A DNA stretch of 64,000 nucleotides from Aquabacterium sp. (GTDB lineage Bacteria > Pseudomonadota > Gammaproteobacteria > Burkholderiales > Burkholderiaceae_C), in assembly GCF_029946005.1 (NCBI RefSeq), contig NZ_JAQSDR010000008.1, positions 186,001 to 250,000 on the forward strand, written 5' to 3'. Made by a program: the position numbers and the translations under genes. Every line of letters starts with the position of its first letter. Position 1 is the first letter of the stretch. Positions 32,885-42,762 of this stretch are shown piece after piece. Under the pieces are notes generated by a model. It made no database searches, was not told where the DNA came from, and saw only the letters and a program-made list of their open reading frames with translations.

Positions 32885-33043
32885 ATGGACCAATCACTCA
32901 AACCCCGCCTTCATGCTGTATGCGCCTCAAGCGGCGGCGAGACCAACTATGTTTCGGCCACCCTGGCGATCTACCTGGACGTTTACAACGTGTTCCAGTC
33001 GCTGGTGAGCATCCTTGGTTTTGTGGGCGGCGACCGCGACTGA
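32885..33043 (+). pseudogene. Remnant of a Bax inhibitor-1 (YccA) family gene, C-terminal tail only
   Basis: A 52-codon ORF starts MDQSLKPRLHAVCASS and continues in frame into GGETNYVSATLAIYLDVYNV and FQSLVSILGFVGGDRD. The latter part is the conserved last transmembrane segment and tail of BI-1/YccA proteins, which are normally about 230 residues with seven membrane helices. Here some 180 residues are missing. A -10-like TAGAAT (32873-32878) ends seven bases before the ATG, so the promoter region and start may have survived an in-frame internal deletion. Alternatively the first 15 residues are chance sequence and only the tail is a relic. Confidence 0.75.
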
Positions 33044-33050
33044 GCTCTTG

Positions 33051-35510
33051 ATGCCACTTTGGATGCGTCGTCTGGCCCTGGCATTGGGCGTGGTGGTACT
33101 GGGCCTGGCGGGCGGGGCGTCTTACCTGCTGATCACCTTTGATCCCAACCGTTACCAAAGCCTGCTGACCGATTGGGTGCAGACGAACAAGCAGCGCACC
33201 TTGGTGATCGGGGCGCCCATGGAGTTGAAGGTCTTCCCCAAATTGCGGCTCAAACTGGCCAAGGTCACTTTGAGCGAACACCAGCGTGCTGATGAGTTCC
33301 TGGCCGTGGATGAGGTGGAGTTGTCGGTCAACGTGATGCCCTTGCTCAGGCGGCAATTGGTGATCGACCAGATCAGCGCCAAGGGCGTGCGGATGACCTA
33401 CCAGCGCGATGCCCAAGGCCGCGCCAACATCGACGATCTGCTGAAGAAAGACGAGCAGCCTCAATCGCCCGGTGCACCTTCCGATCCCTTGCAGTTTGAT
33501 GTGGCGGGCATTCAGTTGAAGCAGGTGCAGGCTAAGGTGCAGGATGCCAAGACTGGCCTGACAGGGGCGTTGATGGTGAACAGCCTGAGCGCTGGCCGCC
33601 TGGCCGACGGAGTGCCCACGGACGTTAAGCTGGATGTCGCGTTCGATGTGAGCCAACCGCAGTTGGCCAAGGGCGCTTTGAACGGCGCATTCCGCATCAC
33701 ACCCTGGTTGGCCACGGGCTCGGCCGATGTCGATCAGATCAAGCTGTCCTTGGCGGGCGATGTGCCCGGTGTGCGGGCCTTGCAGGCCGGTTTGGAAGGC
33801 GCGTTGGCCTGGGATGGTGAGCATGCGTCGCTCAAGGCGCGCGCGCTGGTGGCCGAGGTGTCGGGGCAGGTCGGTGGGCCGCCGGGCAAGCCGGCCCTGG
33901 TGCTGGACAAGAGCCGCGTCAGCGTCGATGCCTTTGCCTACGACCCTGCTCAGCAGTTGATGGCTGTGAGCAAGCTGGCCGTGGCCTTGACCGGGCAGCA
34001 GGATGGCCATGCTTTGAGCTTCAAGCTGGATTGGCCCGAGCTGGACGTCAAGGGCGATCAGCTCAAGGGCAGTGCGCTGCAGGGGCAGTTCAAACTGTCC
34101 GGGCCCATGGCGGTGGAGGCGCAGTTCGCCAGCCAGTCGCCCAGGGGCGGGTTCTCGGCCATCAAGGTGCCGGGCCTGAAGGTTGGTTTCAAGGTGAGCA
34201 TGGCGGGGCAGGGTGGCCAGCGCGAGGTGGCTGGCCAGTTGTCCGCCAACGTGTCGGCGCAACCGGTTCAAGCGGCTGGCGCGCTGGAAGCTTTGAACCT
34301 GCAGGCCCGTATCCAGGAGCCCTCGCTGCAGCCCTTGGTGATTCAGATGGATGGCCGGGCCGCGATGGCACCGGGTGGGGCCGCGCAATGGGCCTTGAAG
34401 GGGCAGGTCAACGACAACCCATTCTCGTCCGAGGGCACAGCGACGCTGGGCAAGGGCGTGCCGCAGGTGCAGGCCCATGCGCGCTTCGCGGCCTTGGACT
34501 TGAACCGGCTGCTGCCGGCACCTGCGGGCGGAGCCGCTTCCGCACCAGCCACGCCCGGCGGTGCCGCGCCTGATGCGCCTGTGGACCTGAGCGCCTTGAA
34601 GGCCATCAATGGTCAATTCAAGTTCAGCGCGGGCACGCTGGTGTACCGCCAATACAAACTGGCCGACGCCGAATTGAACGCAGCCCTGGACAAGGGGCAC
34701 CTGAGTTTGTCCAGGCTGTCGGCCAAAGCCTGGGGCGGGCGCGTGGTCGCCAGTGGCTCGGCCGATGCCGCGCCGCAGCGCATGGCCCTGCAAGCCCAAG
34801 CCGACGGTATCGACATCCTGGCCATGCTCAAGGACGTGGCGCAGAAGGACGTGTTGGAAGGCACTGGCCAGGTCAAGCTCGATGTGCATACAAGTGGGGT
34901 CAAGGCGTCGCAACTGGTGGCGGGACTCAACGGCACGGCCGCCATGCAGTTGCGCGATGGCGCGGTGCGCGGCATCAACCTGGCCAAGTCCTTGCGTGAG
35001 TTCAAGGCGAAGTTGTCCGGGCAAAGCGATGCCGTTCAGCGCGCATCGCAATTGGAGAAAACCGATTTCACCGAGATGGCGGGCACCTTCAAGATCACGA
35101 ACGGCGTGGCCCACAACGAGGACCTGGCGGCCAAGAGTCCTTTCCTGCGCTTGGGCGGGCGTGGCGACATCAACCTGATGGCGCGTCAGCTGGATTACAC
35201 CGTCAGCGCGACGGTCACCGGCACGATCAAGGGGCAGGGCGGCGTGGGTGCCGATGCCTTGAATGGGGTCACGGTGCCGGTGAAGTTGAAGGGGCCGTTT
35301 GATGCGCCGGACTGGCGGATCGCGTGGTCGCAGGTTGCCGTGGGGGCCCTGCAGAACACGGTCAAGTCCCGGTTGGAAGACGAGCTCAAGGCCAAGCTGG
35401 GACTGGGTGGCGCGGTGGCACCTGCCGCGTCAGGCGCGAGCGAGCCCGCTACACCTGCCAAGTCTCTTGAAAAGCAACTGAAGGATCAGCTCAAGGGCCT
35501 GTTCCGCTGA
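33051..35510 (+). CDS. AsmA-family protein
   Basis: 819 residues from ATG 33051 (ATG 33063 also possible). One N-terminal membrane helix (LALALGVVVLGLAGGASYLL) is followed by an AsmA domain (KVFPKLRLKLAKVTLSEHQR) and a large repetitive beta region, with the AsmA C-terminal block LRDGAVRGINLAKSLREFKA. AsmA-like proteins are envelope-spanning, probably lipid-transporting proteins. A Pro/Ala-rich insertion (APAGGAASAPATPGGAAP) lies in the middle. It converges on dnaB with a 14-base gap. Confidence 0.9.
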   Translation: MPLWMRRLALALGVVVLGLAGGASYLLITFDPNRYQSLLTDWVQTNKQRTLVIGAPMELKVFPKLRLKLAKVTLSEHQRADEFLAVDEVELSVNVMPLLRRQLVIDQISAKGVRMTYQRDAQGRANIDDLLKKDEQPQSPGAPSDPLQFDVAGIQLKQVQAKVQDAKTGLTGALMVNSLSAGRLADGVPTDVKLDVAFDVSQPQLAKGALNGAFRITPWLATGSADVDQIKLSLAGDVPGVRALQAGLEGALAWDGEHASLKARALVAEVSGQVGGPPGKPALVLDKSRVSVDAFAYDPAQQLMAVSKLAVALTGQQDGHALSFKLDWPELDVKGDQLKGSALQGQFKLSGPMAVEAQFASQSPRGGFSAIKVPGLKVGFKVSMAGQGGQREVAGQLSANVSAQPVQAAGALEALNLQARIQEPSLQPLVIQMDGRAAMAPGGAAQWALKGQVNDNPFSSEGTATLGKGVPQVQAHARFAALDLNRLLPAPAGGAASAPATPGGAAPDAPVDLSALKAINGQFKFSAGTLVYRQYKLADAELNAALDKGHLSLSRLSAKAWGGRVVASGSADAAPQRMALQAQADGIDILAMLKDVAQKDVLEGTGQVKLDVHTSGVKASQLVAGLNGTAAMQLRDGAVRGINLAKSLREFKAKLSGQSDAVQRASQLEKTDFTEMAGTFKITNGVAHNEDLAAKSPFLRLGGRGDINLMARQLDYTVSATVTGTIKGQGGVGADALNGVTVPVKLKGPFDAPDWRIAWSQVAVGALQNTVKSRLEDELKAKLGLGGAVAPAASGASEPATPAKSLEKQLKDQLKGLFR

Positions 35511-35524
35511 TCAACCGACGTCGA

Positions 35525-36958
35525 TCAGTATTCGCTGCTGTTGCTGTAGCTGCCTGGCGCCAGGTTCTCGAACCGGGTGTTGGACTTCACGAAGGCCAGC
35601 TTGACGGTGCCCACAGGCCCGTTACGCTGCTTGCCGATGATGATCTCGGCCACGCCCGGCTCTTTCGATTCCTTGTTGTAGTACTCATCGCGGTAGATGA
35701 ACATGATGACGTCGGCATCCTGCTCAATGGCGCCGGATTCGCGCAAGTCGGACATCATGGGGCGCTTGTCGGGGCGGGTTTCAACGCTTCGGTTCAACTG
35801 CGACAGGGCGATCACCGGGCATTGCAGTTCCTTGGCCAAGGCTTTCAAGCCCCGCGAGATTTCGCCGATGACCGTGGCGCGGTTTTCTTCGTTGCCGCCT
35901 GAGCCGCTCATCAGTTGCAGGTAGTCGACGATGATCAGGCCGAGGGTGCCGCCGAACTGGCGCGCCAGGCGGCGTGCGCGTGAACGCAACTCACTGGGAG
36001 TCAAGGCGGCGGTCTCGTCGATGAACACATTGGCGGATTTGAGCTTGTCGACGGTTTCGCTCAGGCGGCCCCATTCGTCGTCACTCAGGCGCCCGGTGCG
36101 CAGGTTTTGCTGGTTGATGCGGCCGATGGAGCCCACCATCCGCAGCGCCAATTGCGAGGCGCCCATTTCCATCGAGAACACGGCCACGGGCAAGCCTTCG
36201 TTGACAGCGACGTTCTCGCCGATGTTCAAGGCAAACGCGGTTTTACCCATGGAAGGGCGAGCCGCCAGAACGATCAGGTCGCCCTTTTGCAGGCCAGCGG
36301 TCATGCTGTCCATCTCGACGTAGCCGGTGCGCACGCCGGTCACGTCTTCGGCGCCGTTGTCGGCCAGCTCCTGCACGCGGTCCAGCAGGCTGACCACGAG
36401 GTTGTCCATCGAGTGGAAGCCCTGTTTGTTGCGGTTGCCTTCTTCGCCGATCTTCAGGATCTTGGATTCGGCCTCGTCCAGGATGGTCGATACCGGCTTG
36501 CCTTGCGGGCTGAAGGCCGCGCTGGCAATCTCATCGCTGGCGGTGACCAGCTTGCGCAGCACCGCGCGCTCGCGCACGATCTCAGCGTAGCGGCGCATGT
36601 TGGCCGCGCTGGGCACGCTCTGCGCCAGGGCGTTGAGGTAGGCGATGCCACCAACGTCGGTGGACTTGCCCAGGTTCTGCAGGTTCTCGTACACGGTGAT
36701 CACGTCGGCTGGCTTGGACGCGTTGATCATCTGGTGGATGGCCTTGAAGATCAGCTGATGTTCATGGCGGTAGAAGTCGTCTTCGGACAGCAGGTCGGCG
36801 GCCCGGTCCCAGGCGCTGTTGTCCAGCAGCAAGCCCCCCAGCACGCTTTGTTCGGCCTCGATGGAGTGCGGCGGCACCCGCAGGCGAGACACTTCATCGG
36901 AGCTCAGCGAAGAAGAGGCGCCCGAGGCGGAAAACGGAATGGGGAATACAGCAGACAT
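35525..36958 (-). CDS. dnaB: Replicative DNA helicase DnaB
   Basis: 477 residues. The N-terminal helical domain begins at RVPPHSIEAEQSVLGGLLL. The RecA-like domain has Walker A ARPSMGKTAFAL, the Walker B/H2 region LGLIIVDYLQLM and PVIALSQLNRSVETR. No intein is visible and rplI is not adjacent. Confidence 0.98.
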   Translation of the reverse strand: MSAVFPIPFSASGASSSLSSDEVSRLRVPPHSIEAEQSVLGGLLLDNSAWDRAADLLSEDDFYRHEHQLIFKAIHQMINASKPADVITVYENLQNLGKSTDVGGIAYLNALAQSVPSAANMRRYAEIVRERAVLRKLVTASDEIASAAFSPQGKPVSTILDEAESKILKIGEEGNRNKQGFHSMDNLVVSLLDRVQELADNGAEDVTGVRTGYVEMDSMTAGLQKGDLIVLAARPSMGKTAFALNIGENVAVNEGLPVAVFSMEMGASQLALRMVGSIGRINQQNLRTGRLSDDEWGRLSETVDKLKSANVFIDETAALTPSELRSRARRLARQFGGTLGLIIVDYLQLMSGSGGNEENRATVIGEISRGLKALAKELQCPVIALSQLNRSVETRPDKRPMMSDLRESGAIEQDADVIMFIYRDEYYNKESKEPGVAEIIIGKQRNGPVGTVKLAFVKSNTRFENLAPGSYSNSSEY

Positions 36959-37048
36959 GGGTGGAGATGATACGGGCCGTGCCGCCGCCTGCCTGTGGAC
37001 AACTCTGGGGGCAACCGGGGGAAATGCTGGGGATTGGCGTGGATAAGT

Positions 37049-38041
37049 TCAAACCGCCTTCACGCCCCGTAGCTCTGCCGCGATTTCGTAAGAGCGCAGC
37101 CGGGCGGCGTGGTCAAACATCTGGGAAGTGATCATCAACTCGTCGGCGCCGGTGCGCTCTATGAACTGGTTGATCGCGGTGCGCACCGTGGCAGGCGAGC
37201 CGATCGCGGTGCATGACAGGACCTGGTCCAGCATGGCGCGGGCCGTGGGGTCCAGGCGGTCTGCGTAACCCGCCATGGGGGGCTGCAAGCGCGATGGGCG
37301 CCCGCTGCGCAAGTTGACAAAAGCCTGCTGCATGGAGGTGGCCAGGAAAGCGCCTTCTTCGTCGCTGTCGGCCGCGAACACGTTGAAGCCCAGCATGACG
37401 TGGGGCTTGCTCAGCTGCGCGGAGGGTTTGAAGTTGGCGCGGTACATGGCCACCGCTTGCAGCATCTGGGCTGGGGCAAAGTGAGAGGCGAAGGCGTAAG
37501 GCAGGCCCAGCACCGCGGCCAGTTGTGCGCCGAACAGGCTGGAGCCCAGGATCCAGACGGGCACGGAGAGCCCCATGCCCGGCACGGCGCGCACGGGTTG
37601 TTTGGGCGCGGAAGAGAAGTAATCCATCAGCTCGACCACGTCTTGCGGAAACTCGTCGGCGTCGGAGCCCAGATTGCGGCGCAAGGCGCGGGCCGTGGCT
37701 TGATCAGAGCCGGGTGCTCGCCCCAAGCCCAGGTCGATACGGCCAGGGTACAGCGAGGCCAGGGTGCCAAATTGCTCGGCGATGACAAGTGGCGAATGGT
37801 TGGGCAACATGATGCCGCCAGCCCCCACCCGGATGGTGGACGTGGCCCCCGCCACGTGCCCGATCAGGACCGCGGTGGCCGCGCTGGCGATGCCTGGCAT
37901 GCCATGGTGTTCAGCCAGCCAGAAGCGTTGGTAGCCCCAGCGTTCACCATGCTGGGCCAGGTCCACCGTGTGCCGAAAAGACTGGGCGGCATCGCCACCT
38001 TCGACGATGGGGGACAAGTCAAGGATTGAAAATGGAATCAT
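37049..38041 (-). CDS. LLM-class flavin-dependent oxidoreductase (MsnO8 type)
   Basis: 330 residues from ATG 38041. The bacterial luciferase-like fold shows [26 protein letters not shown] and [14 protein letters not shown], typical of the group 1 LLM oxidoreductases. These use FMNH2 and oxygen; the substrate is unknown. The upstream in-frame start (38089) would extend by 16 residues of poor quality. It lies alone downstream of the GST gene with a 93-base gap. Confidence 0.85.
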   Translation of the reverse strand: MIPFSILDLSPIVEGGDAAQSFRHTVDLAQHGERWGYQRFWLAEHHGMPGIASAATAVLIGHVAGATSTIRVGAGGIMLPNHSPLVIAEQFGTLASLYPGRIDLGLGRAPGSDQATARALRRNLGSDADEFPQDVVELMDYFSSAPKQPVRAVPGMGLSVPVWILGSSLFGAQLAAVLGLPYAFASHFAPAQMLQAVAMYRANFKPSAQLSKPHVMLGFNVFAADSDEEGAFLATSMQQAFVNLRSGRPSRLQPPMAGYADRLDPTARAMLDQVLSCTAIGSPATVRTAINQFIERTGADELMITSQMFDHAARLRSYEIAAELRGVKAV

Positions 38042-38134
38042 GGTGGCGAGTCTGCCGCCTGAAAGGCTAAGGGCTGCGCGCCCCGTCACATAGACCCCAG
38101 GCTTGGCAATGAGATGAACCCGCTGGGCCGTTGG

Positions 38135-38776
38135 CTAGAACGCGGTGGGCGCATCTCCGGGCTGCCAGGCGGGGTACTTGGCCATCACGGACTGGAACAA
38201 GGGTGACTCGACCCGCTGATTCAGCCAAATCCGCAATGCGGGGAACGGTGCGCTGGCAAACCAGTCGGCATCCACTTGGGCGAACTGGCGGATGAAGGGA
38301 GCGATGGCCATGTCGGCCAAGCTTGGCAGGTCGCCCAGCAAGCAAGGCGTCTCGGTCAAGCGTTGGTTCAGGTCCCGGATGCACAACTCGACGGCCTGAT
38401 CCCGGTAGTCGAAGAACGTTTGCTCAGGATGCCGCTCGGGGTATTTATAGCGGTCCAGCAGCGCCTTGAAAGGGCCATCGTTGCGGTCGATCAAATCGCG
38501 GGTTAACGGGGCAGCTCGGTCAATCTGCCAGCCTTCAGGATCGGCTTGCTGCAAAGCCCAGTCCATGATGTCGAGGCTTTGCTCAAGGACTCGGCCATCG
38601 GGCAGTTGCAGCACCGGCACCGTGCCTTTGGGCGAGATCGCCAGCAGGGCTTGGGGCTTGTGTCTAAGCACCACTTCGCGAAGCTCCAGCGGGACTTGGG
38701 CGCATTTCAGGGCGAGGCGGGCGCGGATGGCATAGGGACAGCGGCGAAACGAATACAGGATGGGCTGCTGAGGCAT
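38135..38776 (-). CDS. Glutathione S-transferase family protein
   Basis: 213 residues. A thioredoxin-like N-terminal domain begins ILYSFRRCPYAIRARLAL, with the cis-Pro segment GTVPVLQLPDGRVLEQS; an all-helical C-terminal domain follows. It starts six bases after the upstream kinase gene, so the two are probably cotranscribed. Confidence 0.88.
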   Translation of the reverse strand: MPQQPILYSFRRCPYAIRARLALKCAQVPLELREVVLRHKPQALLAISPKGTVPVLQLPDGRVLEQSLDIMDWALQQADPEGWQIDRAAPLTRDLIDRNDGPFKALLDRYKYPERHPEQTFFDYRDQAVELCIRDLNQRLTETPCLLGDLPSLADMAIAPFIRQFAQVDADWFASAPFPALRIWLNQRVESPLFQSVMAKYPAWQPGDAPTAF

Positions 38777-38782
38777 CGGCGT

Positions 38783-40876
38783 TCAGTGTTCAGCTTTGTC
38801 CGTGGCGGACTCCAGCCCGGCGTCGATCGCCTCCAGCAAATCCTTGACGTTGATCGGCTTGGTGATGTACCTGAAGAACCCAGACGCCAGCCCCTGGTTG
38901 ATGGCGCGGGGCATGGCATTGGCAGTCAGCGCGATGACCGGGATGTGCTCGGTCTTGGGATCTTTGCGCAAGATGGCCTGCGCCGAGGCGCCATCCAGCC
39001 CGGGCAGGTTGTTGTCCATCAGGATCAGGTCGGGCAAGTGGGCCCGAGCCAGTTCCACGCCCATTCGGCCATCAGGGGCCGAGAGCAAGCGGATGTCGGG
39101 CCGGGTGCTCAGGATCTGCTCCACCAGCTTGAGGCTTTCCGGGTTGTCTTCCACGTAGAGCACGGTGTAGCAATTGTGAGGGTGATGCTCAATCTTGGAC
39201 GCCATGGCCGTGGTCACCTCATCGTGGACGAATGTCGGCATGGGTTCGCTGGCGTTCAGCTCGATCCAGAACATGCTGCCCATGCCCACCGTGCTGGTCA
39301 CCCCGATCTCGCCGCCCATGGATTCCACCAGGTGCTTGGTCACCACCAGGCCGATGCCCGTGCCTTCCTGCGCGCCGGCCTCCTGGCCGAGTCGGTTGAA
39401 AGGTTGGAAGAGCAGCTTGAGTTGATCCTCGGTCAGCCCCATGCCCGTGTCTTGCACCGCGACCCGAATGCGCCTCTCGCCGTGCGCACTGCAGTCCACC
39501 ACCACGGCCCCCATGTCGCGGTTGTATTTGATCGCGTTGGACAACAGGTTGAGCAGCACCTGCTTCAAGCGCGTGCGGTCGGCCATGACGGTCAGATCAC
39601 AGGACGCGGGAAAGAGTGTGCGGACGCCGCGCTGATCGCCCAGGGGTTCCACCATGGTCTGGCAGTCCTGCAGAACTTCTTGAAGGGACACCGGCTCCAG
39701 CGACAGCGACAAGTGACCCGATTCGATCTGGGCCAGGTTGAGGATCTCGTTGATCAACTCCAGCAGGTGGCGCCCCGCCCGAAGGATGTGCTCGGTGAAA
39801 GTCTTTTTCTGCTCGGCCGTGGGCGACATCACGTCCGAGGTGAGCAACTGGCCGAAGCCGATGATCGCGTTCAGCGGGGTGCGCAATTCATGGCTCATGC
39901 TGGACAGGAACTCGGACTTGGCCTGGTTGGCGCTTTCGGCCGCCTGCGTCGCCAGATTCAGTTCTTGGTTCGAGGCTTCGAGCTGCCGGGTGCGCTCCTG
40001 CACGCGTTGCTCCAACTCCTCATTCAGCCGCATGATCTCGTGCTGAGCGTTGCGCCGCTCATCGACCTCGCGCACCTTCTCTCTGTTGGAGGTCTCCAGT
40101 GCCAGCGTGCGCCGTTCAATCTCGATCAGCATGTTGTTGAAGGAGTCGACCAATTCGCCCAGCTCGTCATCGTTGGTCTTTTTCACACGGCGGGAGTAGT
40201 CGCGCTGGGCCACTACCTCACGCGCAGTCTTGCCCATGTCCAAGATGGGGCTCATCACGATTTTCTGCAGCCACATGGACACCAGGAAGGCGACCAGCAT
40301 CGACAAGGCCGAAACCCCGACCGCGATGCCCGCGTAGCTCACGACCCGATCAAAGAGTTCATAGTCGGCCTTCAAGTACACCGTGCCCAGCACCTTGTCG
40401 TCCTCGACAATGCGCGTGAAGATCACCAGGCTGGCTTTGCTGATGTCGACTTGGTCGGCTTGCGCACGCGGGGGCAGGGGGGCTTTTTCGCCCAGGGCGG
40501 CATAGGTGGCGAACAGCGAACCGTCGGGGCCATAGATGGCGGCGGCACGGACCTTCGGCTGAAATCGCAGGGTGCCCAGGTTGTCGCTGGCCGCGCGCTT
40601 GTCGTCAATCGACAAGGCGGGCGCGGTGGTCCGTCCCAGCAATTGGGCTTGCGCAGTCATGTCATCGACCCAACCGCGGTGGTAGGCGCGCAGGTCGTAA
40701 GTGATCATGGCGCCCAGTGCCACCACCAACGCTGCCAGCGTGGTGAGCAGCATCATGGCCAGCAGCTTGCGCTGCAATGAGCCCTGCAACGCCCTGATCA
40801 TGGTGACGGGCTCGCCGTCTTTGGTGCCGCCATCTGTTTCCTTTGGTGGTGTATTACTGGCTCCTTTGAAACCCAT
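38783..40876 (-). CDS. Hybrid sensor histidine kinase with C-terminal receiver
   Basis: 697 residues from ATG 40876; ATG 40801 (MIRALQGSLQRK) is a good alternative. Two membrane helices flank a small periplasmic sensor of CHASE8 type (ALSIDDKRAASDNLGTL). Then come HAMP, a coiled-coil, HisKA with the phospho-His in SHELRTPLNAIIGF, a HATPase domain (LLNLLSNAIKYN, EGTGIGLVVTKHLVE) and a REC domain with LYVEDNPESLKL and the phospho-Asp in LILMDNNLPGLDG. There is no output domain and no adjacent regulator, so a phosphotransfer partner must be encoded elsewhere. Confidence 0.92.
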   Translation of the reverse strand: MGFKGASNTPPKETDGGTKDGEPVTMIRALQGSLQRKLLAMMLLTTLAALVVALGAMITYDLRAYHRGWVDDMTAQAQLLGRTTAPALSIDDKRAASDNLGTLRFQPKVRAAAIYGPDGSLFATYAALGEKAPLPPRAQADQVDISKASLVIFTRIVEDDKVLGTVYLKADYELFDRVVSYAGIAVGVSALSMLVAFLVSMWLQKIVMSPILDMGKTAREVVAQRDYSRRVKKTNDDELGELVDSFNNMLIEIERRTLALETSNREKVREVDERRNAQHEIMRLNEELEQRVQERTRQLEASNQELNLATQAAESANQAKSEFLSSMSHELRTPLNAIIGFGQLLTSDVMSPTAEQKKTFTEHILRAGRHLLELINEILNLAQIESGHLSLSLEPVSLQEVLQDCQTMVEPLGDQRGVRTLFPASCDLTVMADRTRLKQVLLNLLSNAIKYNRDMGAVVVDCSAHGERRIRVAVQDTGMGLTEDQLKLLFQPFNRLGQEAGAQEGTGIGLVVTKHLVESMGGEIGVTSTVGMGSMFWIELNASEPMPTFVHDEVTTAMASKIEHHPHNCYTVLYVEDNPESLKLVEQILSTRPDIRLLSAPDGRMGVELARAHLPDLILMDNNLPGLDGASAQAILRKDPKTEHIPVIALTANAMPRAINQGLASGFFRYITKPINVKDLLEAIDAGLESATDKAEH

Positions 40877-40997
40877 GCAGGAGAAAGTAGCTTGCGCTGC
40901 GCACCAATTTACGCGGAATATGCCAACTCGGCCAGCCGGTGACTTGATTCACCCTGCTTGACTCAGGACAAGCGCATGGGTTTTCGCAGCGGCAATG

Positions 40998-41021
40998 AAA
41001 AAGGACACCGCTAGGGTGTCC
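40998..41021 (-). terminator. Rho-independent terminator of efp
   Basis: Read on the minus strand, GGACACC-CTAGC-GGTGTCC is followed by TTTTT, 30 bases beyond the efp stop. It closes the minus-strand run that starts at the carotenoid oxygenase. Confidence 0.9.
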
Positions 41022-41050
41022 TCATGAGGGTGCCGGTGAAGCGCTGTGAC

Positions 41051-41605
41051 TTAGACGCGCTTCTTGTACTCGTGCGTGCGGGTGTCGATTTCGATCTTGT
41101 CGCCCGAATCCACGAACAGGGGCACGGGGATCTCGAAGCCGGTGCCGACCACGCGGGCAGGCTTCATGACCTTGCCAGAGGTGTCGCCCTTGACGGCGGG
41201 TTCGGTTTCGATTTCGCGCACGATGGTCGTGGGCAGTTCGACCGAGATGGCCTTGCCGTCGTAGAACACGACTTCAGCAGCCATGCCGTCTTGCAGGTAG
41301 TTGATCGCGTCACCCATGTTCTCGGTTTCGATCTCGAACTGGTTGTACTCGGCGTCCATGAAGGCGTACATGGGGTCGGCGAAGTAGGAGTAGGTGCACT
41401 CCTTCTTGTCGAGGATGACCTGGTCCATCTTGTCGTCGGCCTTGAACACGGTTTCTTGACCGAAGCCGTTCAGCAGGCTCTTCATCTTGATTCGGACCGT
41501 GGCGGCGCCACGGCCACCGCGGCTGTATTCGGTTCTCAGGACGACCATCGGGTCCTTGCCCTGCATGATCACGTTGCCAGCGCGGATTTCTTGTGCGGTT
41601 TTCAT
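41051..41605 (-). CDS. efp: Elongation factor P, Arg32 type
   Basis: 184 residues from ATG 41605. The KOW-like domain I has [20 protein letters not shown], and the loop that reaches the peptidyl-transferase centre reads YSRGGRGAA. Counting from the start Met places the modifiable Arg at residue 32. EF-P relieves stalling at polyproline. Arg32 is the site rhamnosylated by EarP, which lies just upstream. Family members with Lys at this place use EpmA instead. Confidence 0.97.
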   Translation of the reverse strand: MKTAQEIRAGNVIMQGKDPMVVLRTEYSRGGRGAATVRIKMKSLLNGFGQETVFKADDKMDQVILDKKECTYSYFADPMYAFMDAEYNQFEIETENMGDAINYLQDGMAAEVVFYDGKAISVELPTTIVREIETEPAVKGDTSGKVMKPARVVGTGFEIPVPLFVDSGDKIEIDTRTHEYKKRV

Positions 41606-41648
41606 GGTGGATTCCCGAGGGGGTCGTGTTTGAGCAAAGCCTTGGATT

Positions 41649-42752
41649 TTAACGCCTATCCAGGACAAATCCGCAAAGCTGAGTCACCAGATCACCAATT
41701 TCAAGCAATCTTTGCCGGGAGGCATGGCTGCCGGCGGCCCATCGCGGGTCGTCCAACAGGCCATTCAGCGACTCAAACCCCCGTGCTGAAGCAGGCGTCA
41801 AACCGTTCCAGCTCAGCCAAAGCCCGCGCACGTCGGAGGCCAAATCATCGGGCCAGTCGGCCATCCATCGGTCCATGAAGGCTTCCAGCTTGCCCGCGTG
41901 AACACCGTCTTCCTGAGGGTAAATGTGCCAAAGGTGGGGCTGGCCGGCCCAAAGGGCGCGAACGGCGGAGTCTTCGCCGCGCACAAAATTGAGGTCGCAG
42001 GCCCATAACAGGCGGTCAAACTCGCGCTGGCTGAGTGGTGGCAACTCGTGCAGGCTCAGGTGGCTGGTCGGCGCTGCTGCTGCTTGCCACTGCCGGGCCA
42101 GTTGCGTGGCAAAGCCTGGGGTGAGCAGCACCTGTGTGGGATAGCCACCGGCGGCCAGCGCATCCAACAGGGCGCCCACAGGGGCCTGTTCATAGCAAAA
42201 AAGCGCAAGGCACCGAGCAGTCGGGGGGCGCACGCTGATGCCCAAAGTCGCCAGCCATTGGTCCCGATGCTGGTGCGGGGTCGCCTCCCAGACCTGCCGT
42301 GCACTCATCAAGTCTGCTTCGCGCAGCAGCCCGCCTGTGGCGCGGGTGAAGCCCGGGTAGAAAAACCATTTGGACAAGCCCGCGCCGGGCCCGCTCATCA
42401 CGGGTGAGGGCAAGCCATGGCAGCGCTCCACCCACTGCTCGGCGCTCAGGTATTCCAAGTTGATCCACACTGGCGGCGCAGGGCGCTGCATGCGGGCCAC
42501 GAAGGCGTCTGGCGGGTTGCAGCCAAAGGCCTCGACGACGATGTCGCCGGGTTCCAGGACTTCTGCATCCCAATGAAGCACCTGGACGCTCGGTGACCGA
42601 AGCGCCGCAGGGGCCATCCAGGCCAGGGCACTGGCATCATCCACCCACAACCGAACCGCGTGACCACGCTCTGCCAGGTCATGGCTTAAGCGCCAGCACA
42701 CACCGATGTCACCGAAGTTGTCGATGACGCGGCAAAAAACATCCCACAACAT
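41649..42752 (-). CDS. earP: EF-P arginine rhamnosyltransferase EarP
   Basis: 367 residues. The DUF2331 family start [19 protein letters not shown] and the late [20 protein letters not shown] match EarP, a GT-B enzyme that transfers rhamnose from dTDP-rhamnose to Arg32 of EF-P. It lies 43 bases upstream of efp on the same strand, the typical pairing. Cytosolic. Confidence 0.95.
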   Translation of the reverse strand: MLWDVFCRVIDNFGDIGVCWRLSHDLAERGHAVRLWVDDASALAWMAPAALRSPSVQVLHWDAEVLEPGDIVVEAFGCNPPDAFVARMQRPAPPVWINLEYLSAEQWVERCHGLPSPVMSGPGAGLSKWFFYPGFTRATGGLLREADLMSARQVWEATPHQHRDQWLATLGISVRPPTARCLALFCYEQAPVGALLDALAAGGYPTQVLLTPGFATQLARQWQAAAAPTSHLSLHELPPLSQREFDRLLWACDLNFVRGEDSAVRALWAGQPHLWHIYPQEDGVHAGKLEAFMDRWMADWPDDLASDVRGLWLSWNGLTPASARGFESLNGLLDDPRWAAGSHASRQRLLEIGDLVTQLCGFVLDRR

Positions 42753-42762
42753 GGTGGCGGGC

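Noticed and set aside
32898-35114. A 738-codon minus-strand frame opposite the AsmA-like gene
   Set aside because: Low-complexity His/Gln/Arg/Leu translation opposite a normal AsmA family gene; antisense shadow.
38546-40780. A 744-codon open frame on the plus strand opposite the hybrid kinase
   Set aside because: It is the mirror of the high-GC kinase gene on the minus strand. The translation is His/Gln/Gly-rich without domains, while the minus strand gives a complete kinase.
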